From assembly GCF_900103405.1 (NCBI RefSeq), contig NZ_FNHX01000008.1, positions 62,001-126,000 of the forward strand: DNA of 64,000 bases, written 5' to 3'. The notes under the pieces are model-generated. The model was given only the letters and a program-made list of their open reading frames with translations, was not told where the DNA came from and made no database searches. Below, in pieces: positions 16,120 through 24,458 of the stretch (positions are counted from its first letter, which is position 1; each line of letters opens with the position of its first letter). Origin of the DNA: Polaromonas sp. JS666. Lineage in GTDB: Bacteria; Pseudomonadota; Gammaproteobacteria; Burkholderiales; Burkholderiaceae_C. A program made the position numbers and the translations under genes.

Positions 16120-17643
16120 ATGCCCATGCCACTCATTGCACCCCTCATCTTCCTCGCACTCCCCTGGCTCAACCCGCTTGCGCCAGGCCCCTCACCGGGC
16201 GTTGTGCCCTGGCTGGTGTCGCTTGCCGCGGCGGCGGCTCTGATGTTCCTGGCCTCGCTGCGCGCCATTCCGGACAATACGACCGGTAACGCCTCTTTTG
16301 CCCAGCGCTGGGTGGCGCCGGCGGCGTGGGCCTGGCTGCTTGCCGGCCTCGTCAGCAGCCTGATTGGCCTGCTGCAATACTTCGGCGCCGCGGCGGCGCT
16401 GGGAACATGGGTGAGCCAGACGCCGGCGCCCGGGGAGGCATTTGCCAATCTTCGCCAGCGCAACCAGTTTGCCAGCCTTACCAATATCGCCCTGGCCGCG
16501 TTGGTCTGGGTCGCCGGCCGGCGCGATGCCGCAGGGCCTGTCCGGTGGCTGCCATATCTGGGGGCTGGCCTGCTAGCGGCTGGTAACGCCGCTTCTTCTT
16601 CGCGTGTGGGCTTGCTGGGGCTGGCCGTGCTCTGTGCCCTGGCCGGGCTGTGGGGTGTGTGGCGCCAGCCCCGCGTTTTGCGCCTTCTGCTCACGGCGGT
16701 GCTGGCCTATGCCGTGGCGACGCTGGCGCTGCCCTGGCTGCTGGGCTTGGACCCGGCGGCGCACGGCATGCTGGCCCGGCTGCGCGGCGGCGAGCTGGCA
16801 TGCGCGAGCCGCAAGATACTATGGTCCAACGTGCTGGAACTGATCTTGCAAAAACCCTGGCTGGGTTGGGGCTGGGGCGAGCTGGACTACGCGCACTACG
16901 CCACCTTGTATGCCGGGCCGCGGTTTTGCGAGATCCTGGACAACGCCCATAACCTGCCTTTGCACCTGGCGGTGGAGCTGGGTATTCCGATGGCATTGCT
17001 GGCTTGCGGCATTGGTGGGTGGTGGGTGCTGCGGCGGCGGCCATGGCGCGAGGCGGATGCCGCACGCCAGCTGGCCTGGAGCGTGCTGGCGGTGATCCTG
17101 CTGCACAGCCTGCTCGAATACCCTCTGTGGTACGGGCCGTTTCAGATCGCTTTTGGCTTGTGCGTGGGGTTGCTGTGGCGCAGCGGCGATGCGCCGGAGC
17201 CCGGCGCGCCAAGCGCGCCTGTTTGGAGGCGGCTGCTGGCCCTGGCGGCAATGGTGTGTTGCGCCTACGCCGCATGGGATTACCACCGGGTCAGCCAGAT
17301 TTACCTGGCTCCGCAGGACCGCGATGCGGCCTACCGTGACGGCACCCTGGCCAAGATCCAGGACTCATGGCTGTTTCGCAACCAGGTCAGTTTCGCCGAA
17401 CTGAACCTGACGCCCTTGACGCGCGACAACGCCCGGTGGACCTTCGATACGGCGACGGCCTTGCTGCACTATTCGCCCGAGCCGTCGACGATTGAAAAAG
17501 TGATTGAAAGCGCCGTCATGCTGGGGCTTGACGACGAGGCTCTGATGCATTTGGCGCGTTACCGCGCGGCTTTCCCGAAGGAGCACGCGCGCTGGGCCGC
17601 GGCCAAGGCCGGTATGCCCGAAGGCTTTGGGCGCTTGCCTTAG
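16120..17643 (+). CDS. PglL-like O-oligosaccharyltransferase (Wzy_C family)
   Basis: A 507-residue polytopic inner-membrane protein with about ten hydrophobic segments and a C-terminal soluble tail of ~130 residues, as in PglL/PilO/TfpO pilin glycosylation ligases. RQRNQF at 112-117 is the QRNQ signature of this branch. The long periplasmic loop carries DNAHN with H277, and HSLLEYPLWYGPF with H329 follows; both are hallmarks of the Wzy_C/ligase family. It would transfer a lipid-linked glycan to Ser/Thr of periplasmic proteins, most often type IV pilin. It sits two bases from the stop of moaC and close to a TfpX/TfpZ gene, which supports a pilin link. An O-antigen polymerase or WaaL role is the main alternative. 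Confidence 0.8.
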   Translation: MPMPLIAPLIFLALPWLNPLAPGPSPGVVPWLVSLAAAAALMFLASLRAIPDNTTGNASFAQRWVAPAAWAWLLAGLVSSLIGLLQYFGAAAALGTWVSQTPAPGEAFANLRQRNQFASLTNIALAALVWVAGRRDAAGPVRWLPYLGAGLLAAGNAASSSRVGLLGLAVLCALAGLWGVWRQPRVLRLLLTAVLAYAVATLALPWLLGLDPAAHGMLARLRGGELACASRKILWSNVLELILQKPWLGWGWGELDYAHYATLYAGPRFCEILDNAHNLPLHLAVELGIPMALLACGIGGWWVLRRRPWREADAARQLAWSVLAVILLHSLLEYPLWYGPFQIAFGLCVGLLWRSGDAPEPGAPSAPVWRRLLALAAMVCCAYAAWDYHRVSQIYLAPQDRDAAYRDGTLAKIQDSWLFRNQVSFAELNLTPLTRDNARWTFDTATALLHYSPEPSTIEKVIESAVMLGLDDEALMHLARYRAAFPKEHARWAAAKAGMPEGFGRLP

Positions 17644-17644
17644 C

Positions 17645-18130
17645 TCAGGAATTGGTGAAGCTGCCGGATTTCCCGCCGTGCTTTTCTAGAAGTTTCACGT
17701 CGGTGATGGTCATGGCGCGATCCACAGCCTTGCACATGTCGTAAATCGTCAGCAGCGCCACCTGCACCGCGGTGAGGGCCTCCATTTCCACTCCCGTGGG
17801 GCCGACGGTTTCCACAGTGGCGCGGCAGGCGATGCTGGAATCGCTCTCCTGCGGCAGGAAGTCGATGGCCACGCGGGTCAGGGCCAGCGGATGGCACAGG
17901 GGGATCAGCTCACTGGTTTTTTTGGCGGCCATAATGCCGGCCACGCGCGCTATGCCCAGGACGTCCCCCTTTTTGGCGTTGCCCTGAAGAATGATGGACA
18001 AGGTCGCCGGATTCATTACGATACGGCCCTGCGCAATGGCGACACGGTGTGTGGCCGCCTTGCCCGCCACGTCAACCATATGGGCCTGGCCTTGGCCGTC
18101 AAAGTGGGTGAGTGCGGGAGGGGAGGCCAT
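17645..18130 (-). CDS. moaC: Cyclic pyranopterin monophosphate synthase
   Basis: A 161-residue enzyme of molybdenum cofactor biosynthesis that converts the MoaA product into cyclic pyranopterin monophosphate. Conserved stretches are [34 protein letters not shown] (substrate-binding Lys, His), [26 protein letters not shown] and the C-terminal [11 protein letters not shown]. The length is normal. It is a lone gene on the minus strand: its stop meets the stop of the PglL-like gene with one base between, and its 5' end is 41 bases from the divergent tfpZ-like gene. No other moa gene is in the window. Confidence 0.95.
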   Translation of the reverse strand: MASPPALTHFDGQGQAHMVDVAGKAATHRVAIAQGRIVMNPATLSIILQGNAKKGDVLGIARVAGIMAAKKTSELIPLCHPLALTRVAIDFLPQESDSSIACRATVETVGPTGVEMEALTAVQVALLTIYDMCKAVDRAMTITDVKLLEKHGGKSGSFTNS

Positions 18131-18171
18131 GCTTTTACGAAACCTTTACAACGGGCCCTCATCATAAGACC

Positions 18172-18951
18172 ATGTTTGCGAGTCAAAGTCCCCTCAAGAG
18201 CCGTTTGCTGGCGGCGGGTGTTCACTTTTGTATCAGTGTGACCATTGCCGCTCTCGCGGCGGCGCTGGTTTTCTGGATCTGGTATCCCTACCCTTACCGG
18301 GAGATTTCAGGCGGCCGCGAGCTGTTCATGATCGTGGTGGCCGTCGATGTGGTCATGGGCCCTTTGCTCACATTGGCGGTGTTTAATGTCAAAAAAGCCG
18401 CCAGGCTGCTGCGGCTGGACCTGACGGTGATAGGCCTGTTCCAGTTGGCCGCGCTGACCTACGGTTTGTGGACGGTGGTCGTGGTGCGCCCGGTGCACCT
18501 GGTGTTCGAAATGGACCGTTTCAGGGTGGTCCATGCCATCGAGGTGCCCAAAGAGGAGCTGGGACTGGCGCCGGCCGGATTGGCCACGCTGCCATTGACC
18601 GGGCCGACGCTGCTCTCGATGCGTGACTTCAAGGACGACAAGGAGCGCTCCGATATGACTTTTGAGGCCCTGGCCGGCAAGCCCCTGAGCACGCGTCCCG
18701 GGTTCTGGCAGCGTTACGATCAGGGTAAATCCCAGGTTTTGGCGCGTGCCAAGCCGCTGGACGACCTCAAGAAGCGCTTTCCGGCCCAGGTGGACGAAAT
18801 TGATGCCGCATTGAAATCAACCACCGGAGGGAGTGAAAAGGCCAGGCCCATAGGCTATATCCCCATGGTGGGGCGGAAAACATTCTGGACGGTCCTGGTG
18901 GACGCCAACACCGCAGAGGTCATCGCTTTTGTACCCATTGATTCGTTCTAG
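18172..18951 (+). CDS. TfpX/TfpZ family type IV pilin accessory protein
   Basis: A 259-residue inner-membrane protein. After a short N-terminus come four hydrophobic helices, with WYPYPYREISGGRELF between the first two and VDVVMGPLLTLAVFN in the second. This signature belongs to the TfpX/TfpZ family of pilin accessory proteins, which are encoded beside variant type IV pilins and affect pilus assembly. A periplasmic domain of ~160 residues follows, with FEMDRFRVVHAIEV at its start. The ATG at 18172 gives the family N-terminus. An M48 protease gene overlaps its 3' end by 23 bases. No pilin gene is in the window, so the partner pilin must be elsewhere. Confidence 0.85.
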   Translation: MFASQSPLKSRLLAAGVHFCISVTIAALAAALVFWIWYPYPYREISGGRELFMIVVAVDVVMGPLLTLAVFNVKKAARLLRLDLTVIGLFQLAALTYGLWTVVVVRPVHLVFEMDRFRVVHAIEVPKEELGLAPAGLATLPLTGPTLLSMRDFKDDKERSDMTFEALAGKPLSTRPGFWQRYDQGKSQVLARAKPLDDLKKRFPAQVDEIDAALKSTTGGSEKARPIGYIPMVGRKTFWTVLVDANTAEVIAFVPIDSF

Positions 18952-20566
18952 ACAGACCCGACCGCCGAGGCGAGGCCCCGTTTTGGGCCAGCTGGCGCTG
19001 GCTGTGCTCGCATGGGTGGCCTCAGCCAACCTCTCGCTGGCCCAGGCCCCCGCCAGCGTGCCCGGCACCACGGCGGGTTCCTTGCCCTCACTGGGCGAAA
19101 CTTCCGAACTGGCGGCCGCCGCGGAGCGCCGGATCGGTGACCGTATCGCCGCGAGCATTTACCGGGACCCTGATTACATTGACGACCCGGTGCTGACCGA
19201 TTACCTGCAAAGTGTCTGGCTGCCGCTGGTGGCCGCCGCGCGCACGCGCGGGGAGCTGCATGCGGAGCTTGAAGAGCGTTTTGCCTGGCAGGTGTTCCTG
19301 ATCCGGGACCGCAGCATCAACGCGTTTGCCTTGCCCGGCGGGTATTTCGGCGTGCACCTGGGCCTGATCGCCGCGGTCGGCAGTGCGGACGAAGTGGCCG
19401 CCGTGCTCGGCCACGAACTCAGCCACGTCACGCAGCGGCACATTTCGCGCATGCTGACGCAGCAGTCGCGCCAGACGCCGTGGATGATTGCCGCAATGAT
19501 CCTGGGTGCCCTGGCCGCCGGGAAAAACGGCGATGCCGCCAGCGCCGCCATCGTCGGCGGCCAAGCGGTCGCAGCGCAAAACCAGCTCAATTTCTCAAGG
19601 GATATGGAAAGGGAGGCGGACCGCGTCGGGTTTGGTGTGATGACCGATGCCGGTTTTGAAAGCCGCGGCATGACCACCATGTTCGAAAAGCTGCAACAAG
19701 CTTCACGCCTGAACGACAACGGCTCCTTTCCCTATCTGCGCTCCCATCCGCTGACCACCGAACGGATTGCCGCGGCGCAGGCACGCGTGCAGCTGGCCTC
19801 CGCCGAGGCCGAAAAACCTTCGCGCGAAAAGCTGGTCGAGGCCGGCAAGGCCCGTGTGCTGCACGCCATGATGGCCTCGCGCGCGCGCATTCTGGCGGCG
19901 CCCGGGGTTGACGCGCTGCGCTCCATGGTGGCGGAAGCCCAGCGCCGTACCGCCCCCCTGGTCCTGCACTCGCCGGCCTCGGCGGACAACGTGCGCGATG
20001 CCGGCGTTTTGTACGCAGGCGCCTATGCGGCGGCGCAGCTGCGCGATTTCGCAGGCGCCCGAAGCTTGCTGGCAAAACTCAGGCCGCTGGTCGCGGAGGT
20101 GCCGCAGGCGGCCGGCGCGGCGGATTTGCTGGCCGTCGACATGGACCTGCTGGCCGGCGTGGTCCCGGCCACAGCTGCTAGCTTTGATATCTCAAAGGCG
20201 GCATCGCGCGCGGAGGTTTTGATCCAGGCGCGCGCGCTGCTGGCGGCGCAGAGGGCCCAGGATGTGTCAAGCCGGCTGCAGACCTGGGTGGCCGCGCATC
20301 CCAAGGATGCGACGGCCTGGCAACTGCTCGCTGTCGCGTATGGCAACCAGAACCAGAATGTGAGGGCGATCCGGGCCGACGCGGAAAGCCGGGCGGCGCA
20401 GCTGGACTATCCGGCGGCGCTGGACCGGTTCAAGGCGGCGCAGGCCCTGATGCGCAGCAACCCCGGCAGCGCGGATTACGTGGAAGGCTCCATCCTCGAC
20501 ACGCGGACGCGCCAGACGGAATCACTTATCAAGGAACAGGCGCTCCAGGACAAAGTCGATCACTAG
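18929..20566 (+). CDS. Periplasmic M48 metalloprotease, BepA-like, with TPR tail
   Basis: A 545-residue exported protease. A signal peptide (hydrophobic LGQLALAVLAWVASANLSLAQA) is followed by the M48 domain. The zinc motif HELSH is at 162-166 inside VLGHELSHVTQRHISRML, and the third ligand region is READRVGFGVM. FALPGGYFGVHLGLI precedes the motif as in BepA/YfgC. The C-terminal half is Ala-rich and helical and looks TPR-like. BepA relatives help outer-membrane protein assembly and LPS transport and degrade stalled proteins. The best start is a TTG at 18929 (or TTG 18938), overlapping the previous gene. The 3' end overlaps the opposite gene by 45 bases. Confidence 0.9.
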   Translation: MYPLIRSRQTRPPRRGPVLGQLALAVLAWVASANLSLAQAPASVPGTTAGSLPSLGETSELAAAAERRIGDRIAASIYRDPDYIDDPVLTDYLQSVWLPLVAAARTRGELHAELEERFAWQVFLIRDRSINAFALPGGYFGVHLGLIAAVGSADEVAAVLGHELSHVTQRHISRMLTQQSRQTPWMIAAMILGALAAGKNGDAASAAIVGGQAVAAQNQLNFSRDMEREADRVGFGVMTDAGFESRGMTTMFEKLQQASRLNDNGSFPYLRSHPLTTERIAAAQARVQLASAEAEKPSREKLVEAGKARVLHAMMASRARILAAPGVDALRSMVAEAQRRTAPLVLHSPASADNVRDAGVLYAGAYAAAQLRDFAGARSLLAKLRPLVAEVPQAAGAADLLAVDMDLLAGVVPATAASFDISKAASRAEVLIQARALLAAQRAQDVSSRLQTWVAAHPKDATAWQLLAVAYGNQNQNVRAIRADAESRAAQLDYPAALDRFKAAQALMRSNPGSADYVEGSILDTRTRQTESLIKEQALQDKVDH

Positions 20567-20875
20567 TTGCAGCGCTGAATAAATCAGCGAACCTATCAGC
20601 GCGGCAACGAAGCCCGTCACGTTCAGGCTGCTGGTCAGGCTGGCCGCCGCCCAGAACATGAGCGCGTTGACGACGAAGAGGAACAACCCCAGCGTCACCA
20701 GCGTCACGGGCAGCGTCAGCAGCACGAGGATGGGCCGCACCACCATATTGAGCGCGCCCAGCACGGCCGCCGCGATCAGCGCGCCGGTGAAGCTGCTCAC
20801 CACCACGCCCGAATACAGGTAGGCGACTGCCAGCAGGGCGGCCGCGCTGAAAAGCCATTTGAGGATGAGTTTCAT
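20522..20875 (-). CDS. Small four-helix membrane protein, phage-holin-like family (PF04020 type)
   Basis: A 117-residue integral membrane protein with four hydrophobic helices. MKLILKWLFSAAALLAVAY, the pattern GALNMVVRPILVLLTLPVTLVTLGLFLFVVNAL and a last helix near ALQLVIDFVLERL match the bacterial family often labelled phage holin family protein (Mycobacterium YvlD-like). The function is unknown; nothing here suggests a phage. The ATG at 20873-20875 was chosen because it opens the first helix. The last 45 bases overlap the end of the M48 gene on the other strand. Confidence 0.85.
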   Translation of the reverse strand: MKLILKWLFSAAALLAVAYLYSGVVVSSFTGALIAAAVLGALNMVVRPILVLLTLPVTLVTLGLFLFVVNALMFWAAASLTSSLNVTGFVAALIGSLIYSALQLVIDFVLERLFLDK

Positions 20876-20951
20876 GCCCAAAGAATACCATTGGGCCACC
20901 CAAAGAAAAATGCGCCCCTGGGGCGCATTGGCGAGGGGTGGCGGGGGCCGC

Positions 20952-21401
20952 TCAGTCGGTGGCGACCAGCAGGCCGGCGCCCGCCAGCGCGGTGGCGTAA
21001 CCCAGCACCCCGTGGCTTTCCTGGGCCTGAGAGGCGGTTACCGGCTGCATGTCCTGGCCGAACTTCGGCCGGCGGGCATCCAGCACGCGTGCCGCGCCGT
21101 GTTGCTTGATCAGGGACTCGGTCTGGGCGATCAGGGTGGTTTGCGCCAGCTGGGTCAGCACCGTGTCACCCTTTTGTTCCAACAGGGGCATCAGCTGGGC
21201 GAAGACTTTTTCCGCCCACTTGCCGCGCCAGCTTTCACGCGCGCTGTGCGTCACCCATTTGCTGACGCGGTGCGTTACGCGGGGCGCGCAGCCGACCACG
21301 ATCCAGCGGGTGGGGTTGCGGGAGCCGCCTGTGGGCAGCATGGGTTGCAGCATCTGCAGGGCATATGCGGCGTCGTCAACGTACACGATGATGTTGTCCA
21401 T
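20952..21401 (-). CDS. Conserved hypothetical protein downstream of TerC-family gene
   Basis: A 149-residue soluble protein I do not recognise. The start DNIIVYVDDAAYALQML and the strand RWIVVGCAPRVTHRVSKWV suggest an alpha/beta fold like a small Rossmann or universal-stress-type domain. The middle is helical and charged (SWRGKWAEKVFAQLMPLL) and the end is small and hydrophobic (LGYATALAGAGLLVATD). No signal peptide is seen. It lies 51 bases downstream of the TerC-family gene on the same strand and probably shares its transcript, which suggests a role linked to metal or stress physiology. Function unknown. Confidence 0.6.
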   Translation of the reverse strand: MDNIIVYVDDAAYALQMLQPMLPTGGSRNPTRWIVVGCAPRVTHRVSKWVTHSARESWRGKWAEKVFAQLMPLLEQKGDTVLTQLAQTTLIAQTESLIKQHGAARVLDARRPKFGQDMQPVTASQAQESHGVLGYATALAGAGLLVATD

Positions 21402-21452
21402 GAAGTTCTCCTTGAGTTGTCGTCGTTTTAGAAAGCTTGCTGGTTGCGGGTT

Positions 21453-22181
21453 TCAGTGCGGGATCAGGTCCGCGTCGCGGGTAGGGCGGTTGCGCCGGGT
21501 GGCCCACCAGCCCGCGCCGAGCACGCCGGCCACCGCCACCGCGTAGGTGATCCACTGGGCGGTCGTGTGCAGGGTGGCGGCGGAGGGCAAGGCGCCGGGT
21601 CCGCCGTAAATCGGGTCGAGCAGCTGTTCGCTCACGATCATCTTGGCGGCGGTGAAGGCCAGCACGGCGGCGCCGATGTTGATGATGACGGGGAAGCGCT
21701 CCACCAGCTTGAGCACCATGGTGCTGCCGAACACCACGATGGGAATGCTCACCAGCAGGCCGATGACGACCAGGTCAAAAGAGCCATGCGCGGCGCCGGC
21801 GACGCCTAGCACGTTGTCGATGCCCATCAGGGCATCGGCCACCACAATGGTTTTCATCGCGCCCCAGAAGGTGCTGGCGACGGGGCCGTCGTGTTCCTTG
21901 TCACCCTGGTCAGCCAATAGCTTGTAGGCGATCCACAGCAGCCCCAGGCCGCCTACCAACATCAGGCCGGGGATCTTCAACAGCCACACCACGCCGACGG
22001 TCATGGCGGAGCGGACCACGATGGCACCCACGGTACCCCAGACGATGGCTTTTTTCTGCAGGTGGGACGGCAGGTTGCGCGCGGCGAGGGCGATCACGAT
22101 GGCGTTGTCGCCGGCGAGCACCAGGTCAATGAGGATGATCGCCAGCAGGGCGGACCACCAGGGGGCGGTAAATAGTTCCAA
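21453..22181 (-). CDS. TerC/YjbE family integral membrane protein
   Basis: A 242-residue membrane protein with about seven hydrophobic segments. LIDLVLAGDNAIVIALAARNLP and VVADALMGIDNVLGVAGAAHGS carry the paired acidic residues (D in AGDN and GIDN) typical of TerC proteins. Members such as Alx, YkoY and YceF export manganese or protect against tellurite and metal stress, often by loading secreted enzymes. The C-terminal ~40 residues (from ITYAVAVAGVL) are a further helix and a basic tail. Its 5' leader contains several strong inverted repeats. It is followed after 51 bases by an unknown gene. Confidence 0.9.
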   Translation of the reverse strand: MELFTAPWWSALLAIILIDLVLAGDNAIVIALAARNLPSHLQKKAIVWGTVGAIVVRSAMTVGVVWLLKIPGLMLVGGLGLLWIAYKLLADQGDKEHDGPVASTFWGAMKTIVVADALMGIDNVLGVAGAAHGSFDLVVIGLLVSIPIVVFGSTMVLKLVERFPVIINIGAAVLAFTAAKMIVSEQLLDPIYGGPGALPSAATLHTTAQWITYAVAVAGVLGAGWWATRRNRPTRDADLIPH

Positions 22182-22400
22182 AGCTCACACTCCATGTCAA
22201 GTTTCGACTTGGAAATCCGAACGGACGGATTTCCGGGCTCGTGAAACCGGAACAGGTTTGTGGATGGTTCGGGTCAGGGACTGGTGCCGCGAACGCCTCG
22301 ATCAAACCTGTTCAGGTTTCAATCGAAGGTCTGGCTCGACATGCAGTGTCGCTGCATGCCCAGCAAGCCGGAAGTGTGAACTTCGTAATGACGACTTGCT
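22182..22400 (-). promoter_or_regulatory. Structured leader of the TerC-family gene, candidate riboregulator
   Basis: Reading the minus strand toward the gene there are four inverted-repeat arms. CATGCAG/CTGCATG (22358-22340) form a perfect 7-bp stem. TCGAT..AAACCTG/CAGGTTT..ATCGA (22327-22299) is a long hairpin with a small loop. CAAACCTGTTCCGGTTTC (22260-22243) can pair with 17 of 18 bases of the hairpin above. GGAAATCCG/CGGATTTCC (22234-22211) is a perfect 9-bp stem 30 bases before the start codon. The CAAACCTG stretch occurs twice, so two exclusive folds are possible, as in an attenuator. The yybP-ykoY manganese riboswitch motif GGGGAGUA is absent. The exact transcript start is unknown. 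Confidence 0.5.
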
Positions 22401-22620
22401 GTTAGCGATTTTGCTGTGGTGTCTGTTATCGAATATTGCAGCAAAACGAGGGAGTTACTCCCCTTCGTCTGGATATTTGACAATAAAAATGGATTTTTTG
22501 CAAATCCCCCGGTTCATCCGGGCTTGGATGTGCCTTGCTCCTCCATCCGGAGGGTGACAGCCGCCCGCGCCGGGCTTAAGGTTGCACCCGTTCCCCCACC
22601 CACGGCGAAGGAGCGCGTCC
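22401..22620. other. Divergent intergenic region, terC side to DUF2235 gene
   Basis: About 220 bases without a gene. A short A/T-rich part near 22470-22500 (ATATTTGACAATAAAAATGG) contains TTGACA-like and TAAAAT-like bases and could hold the rightward promoter of the DUF2235 gene. A good Shine-Dalgarno (GAAGGAG) precedes the ATG at 22621. Nothing else is evident. Confidence 0.4.
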
Positions 22621-24321
22621 ATGAACAGGCAATTGGTCATCTGCTGCGACGGCACCAACAACAACCTGACCGGCGGCGCCAGGGACACCAATGTCACCAA
22701 GCTGTGCGGCCTGCTGGCGCCGGACACCAACGACCAATTGCTGTACTACGATCCCGGCGTGGGCAACCCCGGCGAGCTGCCCGGAGCGTCCCTGACCGAC
22801 AGCATCAGCCGCATCTTCGAGCGGCTGCACGGCCTGGCCTTCGGCAAGGGCGTGTATGAAAACATCGCCGAGGCCTATGTGTTCCTGATGCGGCACTACC
22901 GGCCCGGCGACCAGATTTTCCTGTTCGGCTTTTCGCGCGGCGCCTTCACGGCGCGCAGCATAGGCGGGCTGGTCACGCAGTTCGGCCTGTTACGTCCCGA
23001 GATGGAAGGCCTGGTGCCCACCCTGCTGCACGTCTATTTTTCGGATCGCGAGCGCGGCGGGCGCAAATACACCGCGATCCGCGACCAGATCAGTCGGCTC
23101 TTTGCCTCCGAGCAGACCCGTACGGCACCGGTCTGGTTCGTCGGTGTCTGGGAAACCGTGTCTTCTGTGGGCGCGCCCTTGCTGAGCCGCACCATCACCG
23201 CCTCGCCGACCATTGTCGGCAAGCGCTTTCACCATGTGCGCCAGGCGCTGGCCCTCGACGAATACCGCCGCTCCTTCGAGCCGCGTCCCTACTACGTGGA
23301 TCCCGCGCACGACTATGCGGCCGGCGGGCAGAGCATCGCCCAGCTATGGTTTTCGGGCGCGCATTGCGACGTGGGCGGGGGTTACGCCCAGGTCGAGGCG
23401 CGCCTGTCGCGCGACCCGCTGTTGTGGATGCTGCAGGAAGCGGCGGCCTGCCAGCTGCGCCTGCGCGCCGGGCTGCTGGATGCCGCGGGCCAGCTCGATA
23501 CGCAGGCCGTACTGGCTGCGCTGGCACCGCCCACCCCCGGCGGACCGCCTCCCCGGCCTCGCATCCACAGCGAGACATATTCCACGGCCCTGTGGGCGCT
23601 GGCAGGTCTTCAGCAGCGTAACCCGCATGTGGTGCTCGATGCGGGGAAGCCGCAGCGGGTGGTGCCAATGGAGCATCCTTCGGTGGCGGCGCTGGGCTTG
23701 TCCTTTCCTGCCGATACCGTCTGGGCGCGCCGCCGGCCCGTGGCGGGGTTGCTGGTGGCGCTGGCCTTGGCGGTGGCTTCCTGGCTGCTGGCCGGCGGGC
23801 TGTTGAACGGCAGCATCGTGCCGGCCCGTATGACGCTGTGGGAATGCCTGCTGGCGTTGGGCCGGGATGCCGGCCAGGCGGCGGCCGCCAACCTGGCACT
23901 GGCGCGCTGGCAGATAGACTGGGTGGCGTCCTGGGCCTATCCGCTGGCCACGCTGCCGCAAGCGGCTGGCCGTGTGGCCGGCGCCGTGTGGGCCGATTTC
24001 GGCCTGGTGGCCGCTTATGCCTTCATTCTGGCCCGCGCCTTGACCTGGGCATTTGCTCGCATCGTGCGCGTGCAGCGCGCCGGCCACAGGCCACCGGCCT
24101 TGCTCAATGCGCTGGGATTGGCTGCCATGGTGGCCGTGTTGGGCGACGTCGCGGAAAACCTGCTGACGCTGGCCCTGGTGTCGGCCTTTCCCTGGCCCCT
24201 GCTGGCCGGGGTGGAGCCCTTGCTGGGGCTGGCCATGACCATGGCGGCGCTGGCCAAATGGGTGGGTCTGCTGGGTTGTGGGGCCCTATTCCTCTGGGGG
24301 CTGGCCGCCAGATCGTCCTAG
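22621..24321 (+). CDS. DUF2235 alpha/beta-hydrolase with C-terminal membrane segments
   Basis: A 566-residue protein of the DUF2235 family, which includes Tle1-type phospholipases. The N-terminus LVICCDGTNNNL, then YYDPGVG and GFSRGAFTARSIGGL (nucleophile S105 within 103-108) are the family hallmarks. DVGGGY later fits the conserved Asp region. After residue ~370 come several hydrophobic helices (AGLLVALALAVASWLLAGG, later FGLVAAYAFILARAL, LAAMVAVLGDVAE and an end helix), so the protein is probably anchored in the inner membrane. The ATG at 22621 has a strong ribosome-binding site; an upstream in-frame start has none. No VgrG, PAAR or immunity gene is adjacent, so a type VI effector role is not supported here. 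Confidence 0.85.
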   Translation: MNRQLVICCDGTNNNLTGGARDTNVTKLCGLLAPDTNDQLLYYDPGVGNPGELPGASLTDSISRIFERLHGLAFGKGVYENIAEAYVFLMRHYRPGDQIFLFGFSRGAFTARSIGGLVTQFGLLRPEMEGLVPTLLHVYFSDRERGGRKYTAIRDQISRLFASEQTRTAPVWFVGVWETVSSVGAPLLSRTITASPTIVGKRFHHVRQALALDEYRRSFEPRPYYVDPAHDYAAGGQSIAQLWFSGAHCDVGGGYAQVEARLSRDPLLWMLQEAAACQLRLRAGLLDAAGQLDTQAVLAALAPPTPGGPPPRPRIHSETYSTALWALAGLQQRNPHVVLDAGKPQRVVPMEHPSVAALGLSFPADTVWARRRPVAGLLVALALAVASWLLAGGLLNGSIVPARMTLWECLLALGRDAGQAAAANLALARWQIDWVASWAYPLATLPQAAGRVAGAVWADFGLVAAYAFILARALTWAFARIVRVQRAGHRPPALLNALGLAAMVAVLGDVAENLLTLALVSAFPWPLLAGVEPLLGLAMTMAALAKWVGLLGCGALFLWGLAARSS

Positions 24322-24458
24322 ATCGTCCTGATGGTGGCTAAACCCGCGCTGGGAAAGCGATTTTGCGGTCTGATCGATAATGAACGGCCCGGCTCTGCGG
24401 CTTCGCGCATCCTTCTTCCTTGGCGCGGCCAGCCCCCTAATTTGGTACCTTACTTCCC

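Noticed and set aside
20160..20190. Possible repeat inside the M48 gene (AGCTGCTAGCTTTGATATC)
   Set aside because: It is in frame within the protein and only vaguely like dispersed repeats; no second copy was seen.
20522..20875. Phage holin and prophage remnant
   Set aside because: The family name is historical; no other phage gene, integrase or attachment site is in the region.
22182..22400. yybP-ykoY manganese riboswitch ahead of terC
   Set aside because: The key GGGGAGUA and GGCNAGACC elements are not both present; only general structure is seen, so I report a candidate leader rather than this riboswitch.
22621..24321. Type VI secretion effector (Tle) gene
   Set aside because: No vgrG, PAAR, hcp or immunity gene adjoins it; only the domain family is supported.
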